Positions 34,214-43,072 are shown, counted from the first letter of the stretch. The stretch is DNA of 64,000 nucleotides from Flavobacterium luteolum (GCF_027111275.1 NZ_CP114286.1:1798001-1862000); one strand, 5' to 3'. Notes: generated from the sequence alone by a model not told the origin. Made by a program: numbers and translations.

Positions 34214-35581
34214 TTAAGGAATTATATAATGGAACACAAACCACTCATCTTTTCCTGAATCATAAGATGTTCCAAACCAAATACCTTTTTGTAGGTAGTC
34301 ATTATTGTAAGCCTTTACAACTTTAATAACATTTGTTGTTGGATTCATCCAGCTATCTGGATTTTGAATCAATGTATTTGTTCCTAAGTTAATTTCATTT
34401 TTCGCTTCATCAATTGTAAATAATCCAGAAGTTACTACACCATTCTGGCTTCTAGTATAATTTAGTTTTCCACCAAATTGATCAAAACGAATCCAAGAAT
34501 TACCTGCTATAGCAGCCCAATCATCATTCCATCCCCAGTTATATGAGCTTGAAGCGCCTGTAGTCCATCCTTTTCCTTTTCCTAACCAGTCTACTGGATT
34601 TCCATTTCCGTCTAAACTCCATACTCTACCTGATCCTACTCCACCAGTAATCATTTTTAATAATTCGCCTGAAGCAAAAGTTGGATTGAAACCTTCATCA
34701 TAACTTGGTCCAGTAACAGGTGGTACGTAGTTGTCTGCATATTCTTTAGAAACGAAATTCCAAATATACCACCATGGTCCTTCGCTATTAGTTCTCATAA
34801 TAGCAATTCTTAATTGGTTTTCAGTAAGTTTTAAGATCTTGATATTGTTAGTCCAGTTACTTGCGTTTGCAATGTAGTTGTCTGGTCTCAGAATTGTTGC
34901 TCCAGTTGTTGTTAAAGTATGTGTATTTATATCTAAGAAATAAGTGCCACTTTCTTTAAGAGTTCCATCGGCTTCATGAATTTTCATAAATGGACCACCT
35001 TCCAGACTGAAAGTCATTGTTCTGCCCCAATGCATATCTGCATCTGTACTAGAATTAGCATTTCCTTCTGGTTCCCAGTTTGGTGTAAAATTACCCCATT
35101 CTACTGTAGTGCTAGGATCTGCATAAGACATTGCTCCAAGAGCCATTCCGTATTTACCATTATCAGCAATCCAAACTTTTTGTTTTCCTACACCTCCAGA
35201 CAAAGCTGTCCAAAGTGCATCATTAACATAATTTAAATTATCCTGATTTACGGTTACCGTTACTGGATCAAGTTCTACAATTCCCCCACCAGTAACAGCC
35301 GAAATTTTTATCGTATAATTTCCTTTAAAAGCGTACTTTACAGTTTCTATCGCTTTGTCTGATTTTCCTGTTTCATAATCCCAGTTTAATATAACACCAG
35401 GTGTCGTATTTTTCAGAATCACAGTATTTCCTCCTGGATCTGCTGCTAAATCCTGAGTAACTTCAAAATGTATATCCGATTTATCCATCGCGCCGTCTAG
35501 TGAATAGCTATCAGGCGAACAAGATGATACCAGCATGGCCAGCATCAAAAGTGTTGTAATTAATACTTTTATATTTTTCAT
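34214..35581 (-). CDS. Surface glycan-binding lipoprotein (SGBP) of the PUL
   Basis: 455 residues with a lipoprotein signal (C21 in MLVSSC). Residues about 35-115 form a PKD-like domain (VILNWDYETGKSD, AFKGNYTIKISAV). The rest contains two related halves: ALWTALSGGVGKQKVWI near residue 125 matches LLKMITGGVGSGRVWSL near 310. Both halves continue with tryptophan-rich strands (EWGNFTPNW; YNWGWNDDW). Aromatic platforms of this kind bind polysaccharide. It follows SusD by 22 bases, the usual place for an outer-membrane glycan-binding partner. No catalytic motif is seen. Confidence 0.85.
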   Translation of the reverse strand: MKNIKVLITTLLMLAMLVSSCSPDSYSLDGAMDKSDIHFEVTQDLAADPGGNTVILKNTTPGVILNWDYETGKSDKAIETVKYAFKGNYTIKISAVTGGGIVELDPVTVTVNQDNLNYVNDALWTALSGGVGKQKVWIADNGKYGMALGAMSYADPSTTVEWGNFTPNWEPEGNANSSTDADMHWGRTMTFSLEGGPFMKIHEADGTLKESGTYFLDINTHTLTTTGATILRPDNYIANASNWTNNIKILKLTENQLRIAIMRTNSEGPWWYIWNFVSKEYADNYVPPVTGPSYDEGFNPTFASGELLKMITGGVGSGRVWSLDGNGNPVDWLGKGKGWTTGASSSYNWGWNDDWAAIAGNSWIRFDQFGGKLNYTRSQNGVVTSGLFTIDEAKNEINLGTNTLIQNPDSWMNPTTNVIKVVKAYNNDYLQKGIWFGTSYDSGKDEWFVFHYIIP

Positions 35582-35603
35582 TTTTTTGCTTTTTTAATTA
35601 AAA

Positions 35604-37178
35604 CTACCAGCCCGCATTTTGTTTTAAAACTCCATTAGATAATGTTATCTGTGTATTTGGAATTTGCTGTAATCCTTTTGTATTTTGGATGTTTACTGAA
35701 GAAATTGTTTTTGTAGCCTGTACTCCTCCGTTAAGTAAAGTTGTAGTTTCTGCGATAGTTGAAGATGCTTTACCAATTCCTTGACGAAGTAAGTCCCAGT
35801 ATCTAACTCCTTCTAGAGCGAATTCTAAATGTCTTTCGTTCATGATATTATCATAATTAACCGGAATAGAAGTGAATGCTGTTTTGTAAGCTCTTCTTCT
35901 TACGTCATCAAAATAAGATTGTGCATTACCACTTCCTAATTCTGCTGCCATTAGAAGTACATCAGAATATCTCAATACCACATAATCTTGAAATTGGCTG
36001 ATGTCCCAAAACTGGCTTCCCATTGTTAATGGAAGGTCTTTTCCATCTTTATCAACCATCGGTGTATACTTTTTGTTATAGTAACCAGTATATTCACGCT
36101 GATTATTTATTTTATCAAATGGAATTTTTTCTTCATTAATTCCTATTACAGTTGAAACACGTCTTGTATCATTTGCTGTGTATGCGTTCCATAACTTAGA
36201 ATTCACAGTTACGCCCCAACCACGTCCGTATGGATAAGAAGAGAATTCTCTCATTCCGAACATTACTAACCAGTGGTTACCATCAGTATTTCCGTTATAA
36301 TCGCTAGTATAGGTATATTTGATAGAAAATACGATTTCTTTATTAGCTTCACCTGCATATTTATCAACTGAAGCTGCAGGCCAAAGTGTAGAAAAGTCAT
36401 CAACCAAACCATGTCCGCTTCCTGCTATAACATCTTCCAAATGTGCTAGCGCTTGTGCTTTAGTTACTACTCCAACCAAATCGGTTTTACCATAATATCC
36501 TGTGTAGTATAGGTAAACACGTCCAAGCAAAGATTTTGCTGCCCATTTTGTAATACGACCGCTAACAGTTGCACTGTAAGCTGCTGATGGTAAATGATCT
36601 GATGCAAAAACTAAATCTTCTGCAATTACTTTATACACTTCTTCTGGTGCTGCCTGAGGAATATTTTCTGTTGAAGGTTTAGTCAATAATGGAATATTTC
36701 CCCATAGACGAACCATTTCAAAATATAAATAGGCTCTAATAAATCTTGTTTCAGATTCGTAAGTATTTCTTAAAGTAGTATCCCCTTTCCAGTCAATTTG
36801 ATCCATTTTTGACAAAAGGACATTACAACGATAAAGTGCTTTATAGTAAGCTATCCAGTTATTGTTTAACATATCAATATCCGATGGCGAACGTTGAATG
36901 TTGAACTCATCAATCGCAGCATAATTGTAACCATCTGAGTTTCCTGTTCCTCCAAAACAATCATCAGACATTACTTCGCTAATTACTGGAACTCCTAAAC
37001 CAGCAGCTCCTGTAGCCACCTGCATTCCGTCATAACAACCTACTAATGCTGTATAAGCATCATCTGTGGTTTTATAAAAATTCCCATCTGTCTGTTGTGT
37101 AAGTGGTTCTGTTTCTAAACTGCAAGATGCAAGAGAAAGTAAACCCAAACAGAAAATATATAAATAAGTCTTTTTCAT
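35604..37178 (-). CDS. susD: SusD/RagB family outer-membrane lipoprotein
   Basis: 524 residues with a lipoprotein signal (C19 in LASCS). The TPR-containing SusD fold is shown by AYTALVGCYDG near residue 42, the RFIRAYLYFEMVRLWGNIPLL stretch (about residues 144-164) and the C-terminal VRRRAYK, NERHLEFALEGVRYWDLLR blocks. SusD caps the SusC barrel and delivers oligosaccharides to it. The gene lies 11 bases after susC and is clearly co-transcribed with it. Confidence 0.95.
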   Translation of the reverse strand: MKKTYLYIFCLGLLSLASCSLETEPLTQQTDGNFYKTTDDAYTALVGCYDGMQVATGAAGLGVPVISEVMSDDCFGGTGNSDGYNYAAIDEFNIQRSPSDIDMLNNNWIAYYKALYRCNVLLSKMDQIDWKGDTTLRNTYESETRFIRAYLYFEMVRLWGNIPLLTKPSTENIPQAAPEEVYKVIAEDLVFASDHLPSAAYSATVSGRITKWAAKSLLGRVYLYYTGYYGKTDLVGVVTKAQALAHLEDVIAGSGHGLVDDFSTLWPAASVDKYAGEANKEIVFSIKYTYTSDYNGNTDGNHWLVMFGMREFSSYPYGRGWGVTVNSKLWNAYTANDTRRVSTVIGINEEKIPFDKINNQREYTGYYNKKYTPMVDKDGKDLPLTMGSQFWDISQFQDYVVLRYSDVLLMAAELGSGNAQSYFDDVRRRAYKTAFTSIPVNYDNIMNERHLEFALEGVRYWDLLRQGIGKASSTIAETTTLLNGGVQATKTISSVNIQNTKGLQQIPNTQITLSNGVLKQNAGW

Positions 37179-37189
37179 TTTTTTATGTA

Positions 37190-40100
37190 TTAAAGTTTAA
37201 CATTTAGACCTAACATATATGTTCTTGGTCTTGGATAGTAACCTACATCAACCCCTGATGAAAACTTTTGATCATCATTAGAAGAACCAAATCCTATTTC
37301 AGGATCCATTCCATCATACTTCGTAAAAGTATAAAGGTTCAATACTGAGAAATAAACTCTAAACTGGCTTGCAAAAAATGATTTTGACTGTTTCATTTTT
37401 GCTAAATCAAATCCTAGTGTAACCGTGTTAATTCTTAAGAAATCCCCATCCTGAACGTATAAATCTGAAAATTGTGTAAAGTTTCGGTTATCTTCAGTTA
37501 CTCTAGGCATTGTGTTTGAAGACCCTTCTCCATGCCAGCGGCTTAATATTGCTGAAGTATAATTACCGTAAGTATTTGCCTGGTTTCTATACGATTGTAC
37601 AATTTGATTTCCTGCTACTCCATTTCCATTAAGCGAAAAATCGAAGGCTTTATAACTAGCCGAAATAGAGAAACCGTAAGTGAAATCAGGATTTGGATTT
37701 CCGATGCTTGTTTTATCAGAAGCATCAATTTTATCATCTCCATTTGTATTCACATAAATCAAATCTCCAGGAGCTGCATTTGGTTGTAGAACCACTCCGT
37801 TTGCCGATTTGTAATTGTTAATTTGTTCCTGATTTTGAAACACTCCTCCTGTTTTGTATCCCCAGAAATATCCTAACGGATGTCCGTTTTCTGCTCTATA
37901 AAATTCACCCGAGTTATCATAAAGTTCACCGCTCAGACCATGAATAATTCCGTCTGCATTTGGAATTTGTCCAACAGTGTTTTTATTGTAAGCGCCGTTT
38001 GCACTCACACTGTAGTTAAAATCTCCAATTTTATTTTGATAGCTCAAACTTAACTCTACTCCTTTATTAACTACATCTCCTCCGTTAATAAATGGTGCGT
38101 TCGCACCAGCCGTTGCTAAGATTGGCGCTAAAATTAACCAGTCTTTGTTTGTCTTTTTATAAACATCAAAGTTTACACTCAATGCATTGTCTAAAAATCT
38201 GGCATCAAAACCAAGGTCAATCTGTTCTGAAGTTTCCCATTTAAGGCTTGGATTTGCAATATTCTCAGGGTATGCTCCAGGTGTTAAGGCACCTTCTTTA
38301 TCACCAAAAGTGTAGTTAGTATAATTTGATTTTATTAAAGATAAATATTGAAATGATCTAATACTTTGGTTTCCTACCTGACCCCAGCTTGCTCTTAATT
38401 TTAAGAAATTAAATACTTTTGAATCCTTCAAAAAATCTTCGTTTGAAGCTACCCAACCCCCAGAAACTGATGGAAAATATCCCCATTGATTTCCTGGCGC
38501 AAATTTAGAAGAACCATCAGCCCTAAGAGTCGCATTTAATAAATATTTCTCTTTGTAATTATAGTTTAATCTTCCAAAATAAGACATTAGGATATTCTCA
38601 AACTTACTTCCTTTCATTGACATTCTTGCTCCGTCTTTATTTGTTGTATTGTCAATCCAGGCGTGCTCTAAATCGTTAAAAACAGAATCAGCATTTGCCG
38701 CTTCTACAGAAGTTGTATTATAATTGATATAAGATGTACCAGCCAAAGCTTCAAAATGATGATTATCTGATACATTAAACTTATATGTTAATAAATTGTC
38801 CCAGTTTATACTTGTACTTTTATTCATGTTCTGATTTACCCTATCAAAAGCACTATTAGCATAAATTGACAATCTGTAAATTGGAGAATAAGAGTGTCCT
38901 TCATTTACGTTATAATCCAAACCTAAAGTTGTTTTAAAAGTTAGGTTTTTAATTGGCTGAATCTGTAGGTAAACATTTCCTAATAATTTTTGGCTATCGC
39001 TTTCGTTTTGATTATTATAAACCATTAAAGCATAAGGATTTGCCATTCCTGTCAACCATGGTTCTGTACTGTTAGAAGTATCAAAATAGTTGCCGTTTGC
39101 GTCGTACATTGGCAGCAAAGGTGTTGCTTGAAAAGCTCCTCTCAAAGAGTTATTATATTGATTACCAACACCAATTCCATTTTTATTAATGTACGCAAAA
39201 CTCAAATTCTCTCCAAATGTCACAACATCTTTGTATAATTTATGCTCTGAATTGAATCTGAAATTATAACGTTCGTAGTTTGACAAATCTTTACCTCCAA
39301 CTACACCTTCTTGCCCCAAATAAGATAATGAAGCCGAATAAACCGAAGTGTCAGAACCTCCAGACGCTCCAAAAGAGAAATTCTTAGTTGCAGCATTATC
39401 TGTAAGCATTTTATCCATCCAATTTGTTCCTGAGCCCATTCCAGCTATTTGAGCATTAGTAAAATATGGGGTATTGCCAGAGTTAACCCTTGCTTCATTT
39501 AATATTGTTGCATATTCTTTAGCATCAAGCAAATCTACTTTTCTCGCTACTGACTGAACGCCATAATACTGATCAAATGTTATTTGTCCTGTTGTGCCAC
39601 GTTTCCCTTTTTTTGTTGTTACTAATACAACTCCATTCGAAGCTTGCGAACCATAGATTGCCGCCGAAGCAGCATCTTTTAAAACAGAAATAGATTCGAT
39701 ATCAGAGTTATTCAAGTAAGAAATATCTCCAGTAAGAACTCCATCTACAACATAAAGCGGATTACTTCCTGCTGTTGAACCCACTCCTCTAATTACCACA
39801 TTCAGACTTTCTCCCGGTTGTCCAGAAGTAGAAGTAATTTGAAGACCCGCTGCCTGACCTTGAAGTGCCTGAAGCGCATTTGTAGTATTTGTTTTTGTCA
39901 GGCTCTCACCACTTACCTGAGTTACAGCATTAGTGACTAATGTTTTTTTCTGTGATCCATATCCAATTACTACAACCTCTTTAAGTTCTGCAGTTTCTGG
40001 CTGTAAAACAGCGTCGACTACTTTTTGAGTACCGACTGTAATATTCTTTGTTTTAAATCCCACGAAGGTAATTACTAAAACATCGCCTGTTTTGGCTTCA

Positions 40101-40318
40101 ATTTTATATTTTCCGTCAAAATCGGTAACAGCACTCGATTTTGTTCCCTGTACAAGTACAGTTGCTCCTGGAACTCCAAATCCGTCTTCGGAAGAGGTAA
40201 TTGTCCCACTTACAGTTTTAGATTCTTGAGCAAATCCAAACTGCATCATAAATACGCTAAGCAGCACCGCCATAAAATATGGAAGCTTTGTTGTTTTAAT
40301 ACAATTTTTGCTTTTCAT
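37190..40318 (-). CDS. susC: SusC/RagA family TonB-dependent oligosaccharide transporter
   Basis: 1042 residues with a signal peptide ending near FGFAQ. Residues about 35-112 are the carboxypeptidase-like regulatory domain (SGTITSSEDGFGVPGATVLV). The TonB-box-like EVVVIGYGSQKK follows near residue 115, then the plug (about 125-240, with PLYVVDGV and SISVLKDAASAAIYGSQA) and a 22-strand barrel ending GLNVKL. It imports glycan fragments across the outer membrane using TonB energy. It is the first gene of the PUL and has a leader of about 325 bases from the predicted promoter. Confidence 0.95.
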   Translation of the reverse strand: MKSKNCIKTTKLPYFMAVLLSVFMMQFGFAQESKTVSGTITSSEDGFGVPGATVLVQGTKSSAVTDFDGKYKIEAKTGDVLVITFVGFKTKNITVGTQKVVDAVLQPETAELKEVVVIGYGSQKKTLVTNAVTQVSGESLTKTNTTNALQALQGQAAGLQITSTSGQPGESLNVVIRGVGSTAGSNPLYVVDGVLTGDISYLNNSDIESISVLKDAASAAIYGSQASNGVVLVTTKKGKRGTTGQITFDQYYGVQSVARKVDLLDAKEYATILNEARVNSGNTPYFTNAQIAGMGSGTNWMDKMLTDNAATKNFSFGASGGSDTSVYSASLSYLGQEGVVGGKDLSNYERYNFRFNSEHKLYKDVVTFGENLSFAYINKNGIGVGNQYNNSLRGAFQATPLLPMYDANGNYFDTSNSTEPWLTGMANPYALMVYNNQNESDSQKLLGNVYLQIQPIKNLTFKTTLGLDYNVNEGHSYSPIYRLSIYANSAFDRVNQNMNKSTSINWDNLLTYKFNVSDNHHFEALAGTSYINYNTTSVEAANADSVFNDLEHAWIDNTTNKDGARMSMKGSKFENILMSYFGRLNYNYKEKYLLNATLRADGSSKFAPGNQWGYFPSVSGGWVASNEDFLKDSKVFNFLKLRASWGQVGNQSIRSFQYLSLIKSNYTNYTFGDKEGALTPGAYPENIANPSLKWETSEQIDLGFDARFLDNALSVNFDVYKKTNKDWLILAPILATAGANAPFINGGDVVNKGVELSLSYQNKIGDFNYSVSANGAYNKNTVGQIPNADGIIHGLSGELYDNSGEFYRAENGHPLGYFWGYKTGGVFQNQEQINNYKSANGVVLQPNAAPGDLIYVNTNGDDKIDASDKTSIGNPNPDFTYGFSISASYKAFDFSLNGNGVAGNQIVQSYRNQANTYGNYTSAILSRWHGEGSSNTMPRVTEDNRNFTQFSDLYVQDGDFLRINTVTLGFDLAKMKQSKSFFASQFRVYFSVLNLYTFTKYDGMDPEIGFGSSNDDQKFSSGVDVGYYPRPRTYMLGLNVKL

Positions 40319-40643
40319 AATAAGAATTGATTAAGTTTAAGTTATAGTTAGTTTTTCTTACCCTAAGAGAAATCTGGAAAACTTCCCAAGCAGGTCACGC
40401 CAAAAATGAGGGCCTGAATCTCATTTCCAACATTTAGTACTTGCTGACTATAAACAGGCGTTTTAAAAACAAGCATTTCTAAAACATCAAAATCGATTCT
40501 TTTGGTAGAATTTGATGATGGTAATCTCATCAAAAAGCTATTTAAATCAATTTTTAGAAAAAACATTTGTGGTAAGTTTAAGTTAAGTGTATGTTTGTCC
40601 TATTTTTGCTTATGGTCAATTTGAATTTATCTTATGGTAAATT
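40319..40643 (-). promoter_or_regulatory. Long susC leader with a possible upstream ORF
   Basis: From the predicted start (near 40643) to the susC ATG the leader is about 325 bases. It contains an open frame of 67 codons on the minus strand (40363-40566) that starts with ATG and uses ordinary codons. The region near 40370-40430 can form stems (GGAAA with TTTCC, TGAG with CTCA). I cannot identify a known riboswitch. The reading frame has no recognisable domain, so I do not call it a gene. Confidence 0.4.
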
Positions 40644-40653
40644 TGACTACAAG
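40609..40653 (-). promoter_or_regulatory. Operator of the xyloglucan PUL
   Basis: On the plus strand, CTTATGGT-N7-ACTACAAG at 40631-40653 forms an imperfect palindrome (6 of 8 arm pairs). A direct second copy of CTTATGGT with its following bases (15 of 16 identical) lies at 40609-40624, 22 bp away, two helical turns. The same CTTATGGT-N7-ACTACAAG box occurs at 42790-42812. It is probably bound by the Nudix-type regulators encoded next door. Confidence 0.7.
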
Positions 40654-40680
40654 TGTAAAACAAATTTTCTATATTAACAA
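40650..40680 (-). promoter_or_regulatory. susC promoter, TTG-N20-TACACTTG
   Basis: On the minus strand TTG (40678-40680), 20 bases, then TACACTTG (40650-40657), a one-mismatch TAnnTTTG box whose CTTG is also the first part of the operator. The region from here to 40957 holds no gene; it must contain the promoter of the divergent regulator pair. Confidence 0.6.
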
Positions 40681-40957
40681 AATATTAGGGTTATTTTTTT
40701 TCGATTCTGATTAATCCTAATCCATTTTTATTAATGTTGTAAAATCTGAAGTAGAATTGAAATAAAAAATATAGAAAAAACAACGATTTATAAAATTGAC
40801 AATCAGTCGTTTAAGAAATCTTCTGCATTCAAGCGCTTTTCACACTTATTTTTAAAAGCCTGATTATCAATTTTTTGTTTCGTTAAAAAAAATATAAGGC
40901 TTTCAAAAAGGCTAATAATCATTTTATTTATTTAATTTGTCAAAATTTATCTCATAT

Positions 40958-41674
40958 ATGGTTGAAAATGTAGACGACAAAACTGCTCAAAAAAATGAAA
41001 ACAGTGCGATGAATGCCATCACTATTGACTGTGTCATTTTTGGTTTCGACAAAGGCAGTCTTGAAGTGCTTTTGGTGCAGCATGCCGAAGGTATTAGTAA
41101 AGGAAAATGGGGACTTCCGGGTGGATGGATTTATAAAAAGGAAAGCACAGACAATGCGGCTCACCGCTTATTGAATGAGCTTACCGGTCTTGATAACATT
41201 TATTTGGAACAGCTGAAAGCATTTGGAGATCCGGATCGTTTTCCGTTGCGACGCGTTATTACGATTGGGTATTATGCTCTTGTAAAAAGAGAAGATTATA
41301 ATATTAAAGCAGGTTTTACAGCTTCGGATGCGCAATGGTATAAAATTGATAACATTCCAAATTTGATTTATGACCATAACGAGATCTTAGATTACAGTAT
41401 AAAACACCTCAGAAGTAAAGTGCGCCAAACGCCAATCGGATTTAATCTGCTTCCAGAAAAATTTACCTTATTGCAATTAATGCAACTTTATGAAGAAATT
41501 TTAGGAATTGAAATGGACAAACCCAATTTTAGAAGAAAAATTCTTCATATGAAATTGCTGGTTGCTTTAGACGAAAAACAACAAGATGTTTCGCACAGAG
41601 CGGCTCAGTTGTATAAGTTTGATCCTGAAATCTATGAGAAATTAACTGAAAAAGGATTCAATTTTGAGTTCTAA
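40958..41674 (+). CDS. Nudix-winged-helix regulator 1 (NrtR/AraR-type, degenerate Nudix box)
   Basis: 238 residues from the ATG at 40958; the frame extends to a TTG at 40937. The N-terminal Nudix domain (about 25-150) has lost catalytic acids: where the box should read REL-x-EE it reads RLL-N-EL, so hydrolysis is unlikely and ligand sensing is expected. The C-terminal winged helix (about 155-238) is 73 of 79 residues identical to that of the next gene by my count. NrtR-family proteins of this form control arabinose and other sugar genes in Bacteroides. It is divergent from the SusC promoter, so it is the probable PUL regulator. No hybrid two-component regulator is present. Confidence 0.85.
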   Translation: MVENVDDKTAQKNENSAMNAITIDCVIFGFDKGSLEVLLVQHAEGISKGKWGLPGGWIYKKESTDNAAHRLLNELTGLDNIYLEQLKAFGDPDRFPLRRVITIGYYALVKREDYNIKAGFTASDAQWYKIDNIPNLIYDHNEILDYSIKHLRSKVRQTPIGFNLLPEKFTLLQLMQLYEEILGIEMDKPNFRRKILHMKLLVALDEKQQDVSHRAAQLYKFDPEIYEKLTEKGFNFEF

Positions 41675-41709
41675 TTTTCAATACAAAATATTAATACGAC
41701 AACAACAAA

Positions 41710-42411
41710 TTGACTGAAATAACTAATAACCACCACAAACCAGCCGTAGATGGAATCACGATTGATTGTGTTTTCTTCGGATTTAACAAAGAGAGTCTCG
41801 AAGTGCTATTGGTACAGCACGCTGAAGGCGAAAGTAAAGGCAAATGGGGACTTCTTGGCGGATGGCTTCAAATAGACGAAAGTGCAGATAATGCTGCTCA
41901 ACGAATTTTACAGGAACTTACGGGTCTTGAAAATATCTATTTGGAACAGTTAAAAGCATTTACAAATCCGCAGCGTGTTCTCGAAAGACGCGTAGTTACT
42001 ATTGGTTATTATACTTTGGTCAATAGAGAAGATTATAATATTAAAGCCAGTTTAAAAGTTTTCGAAGCCAAATGGTTCAAGATAAACGAAATTCCTGAGC
42101 TGATTTTTGACCATAACGAAATTCTTGATTTCAGTTTATTGCAGTTGCGAAACCGAGTGCGTCAGGCTCCAATTGGTTTTAACCTTCTTCCAGAAAAATT
42201 CACTCTATTGCAGCTAATGCATTTGTATGAAGAAATTTTAGGAATCGAATTGGATAAATCTAATTTTAGACGAAAAATTCTGCACATGAAATTATTAGTA
42301 GCTCTTGACGAAAAACAACAGGACGTATCACACAGAGCCGCGAAACTCTACAAATTTGATCCTGATATTTATAAAAAACTGACTGAAAAAGGATTTAATT
42401 TTGAGTTCTAA
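41710..42411 (+). CDS. Nudix-winged-helix regulator 2 (tandem paralogue)
   Basis: 233 residues starting at a TTG (41710). An in-frame stop lies 16 bases upstream and no ATG precedes the Nudix fold, so TTG is the only workable start. The Nudix box is degenerate (RIL-Q-EL). The sensor half is about 70% identical to regulator 1 (roughly 97 of 139 positions), while the DNA-binding half is about 92% identical. This suggests two effectors acting on one operator. The gene follows regulator 1 by 35 bases and is closed by a strong terminator. TTG initiation may keep its level below that of regulator 1. Confidence 0.85.
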   Translation: MTEITNNHHKPAVDGITIDCVFFGFNKESLEVLLVQHAEGESKGKWGLLGGWLQIDESADNAAQRILQELTGLENIYLEQLKAFTNPQRVLERRVVTIGYYTLVNREDYNIKASLKVFEAKWFKINEIPELIFDHNEILDFSLLQLRNRVRQAPIGFNLLPEKFTLLQLMHLYEEILGIELDKSNFRRKILHMKLLVALDEKQQDVSHRAAKLYKFDPDIYKKLTEKGFNFEF

Positions 42412-42417
42412 AAACAC

Positions 42418-42449
42418 AAAGAGACATCAATAGTTGATGTCTCTTTTTT
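42418..42449. terminator. Bidirectional terminator after the regulator pair
   Basis: AAAGAGACATCAA (42418-42430) pairs with TTGATGTCTCTTT (42434-42446) around a 3-base loop, followed by T residues. It serves the regulators on the plus strand and the peptide gene on the minus strand. Confidence 0.9.
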
Positions 42450-42466
42450 ATTCGAATTCAATTTGG

Positions 42467-42676
42467 CTATAAACAAGTCAAAACGCAAGTATAACCATCA
42501 AGCATAGGGTATGAAGTTCCCTGACAACCCGTTGCCACCAAACCATATCCCGAGGCACAAATACTTGTAGGAACTGTAAATCGGCCAACGGGTGTTACGC
42601 CGCCAGTTATATTTTTCATTTCTTCGTTAGAAAGCCTGCCAAATTTAGCGGCAAGCTGCATAGTTTGTTTTTTCAT
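42467..42676 (-). CDS. Double-glycine leader peptide (bacteriocin-like natural product precursor)
   Basis: 69 residues. The leader (1-26) ends RLSNEEMKNITGG, the pattern of Bacteroidota GG-leader precursors (L-s-x-E-E-M-k-x-I-x-GG), which are cut and exported by C39-peptidase ABC transporters. The predicted core (27-69) has four cysteines (40, 51, 64, 68) and many Gly, Thr and Val residues, so two disulphides or thioether links are possible. No transporter or modifying enzyme lies nearby. The promoter upstream shares the PUL operator, so it is probably expressed with the glycan genes. The product's activity is unknown. Confidence 0.8.
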   Translation of the reverse strand: MKKQTMQLAAKFGRLSNEEMKNITGGVTPVGRFTVPTSICASGYGLVATGCQGTSYPMLDGYTCVLTCL

Positions 42677-42789
42677 AATTTGTTGGGGTTAAATTAGTAA
42701 ATAGTAAAATTCATTCTATCATTTTCGAAGATGTATCTAGTGCACAGATAAATTCTAAGAAAATAATACAAAAACCAAAGCCGATCAAT

Positions 42790-42839
42790 CTTATGGTTAC
42801 AATGACTACAAGTATACTCATATTTAATTAAACCGACAA
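42790..42839 (-). promoter_or_regulatory. Promoter-operator of the GG-leader peptide gene
   Basis: Minus strand: TTG (42837-42839), 20 bases, TATACTTG (42809-42816). It merges with the operator (plus strand CTTATGGT-N7-ACTACAAG at 42790-42812). Spacing and operator position match the susC promoter exactly. The leader to the ATG at 42676 is about 125 bases. The rest of 42677-43161 shows no gene. Confidence 0.65.
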
Positions 42840-43064
42840 TTATTCGCACAAATTTTACAAATTACTCGGCTAAAATTCATTTTTAACATTTTTTCAATAA
42901 ACAATAATTGAAATAAATCTACAAAAGCAAACATTCTTCAAGTTTTTGATTGAATGCGAAACAGTAATTTAAATAGAATAGATACGTTTAGACACTGAAA
43001 AACAGCTTTTTGACTTCAAATTTCAAAATCGTGCAACTAAATTCCAGAATCCAAAACTTTGCGC

Positions 43065-43072
43065 TATCTTTG
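43065..43072 (+). promoter_or_regulatory. -7 box TATCTTTG of lepA
   Basis: Exact TAnnTTTG match followed by C, giving a leader of about 80 bases before the lepA ATG. Confidence 0.55.

Noticed and set aside
38086..38102. GGTGCGTTCGCACC palindrome inside susC
   Set aside because: It encodes conserved protein sequence and does not match the arms or spacing of the NrtR-type operators.
40363..40566. 67-codon minus-strand frame upstream of susC as a real gene
   Set aside because: Codon use is acceptable but there is no domain, signal or start context to support it; I keep it only as a possible leader frame.
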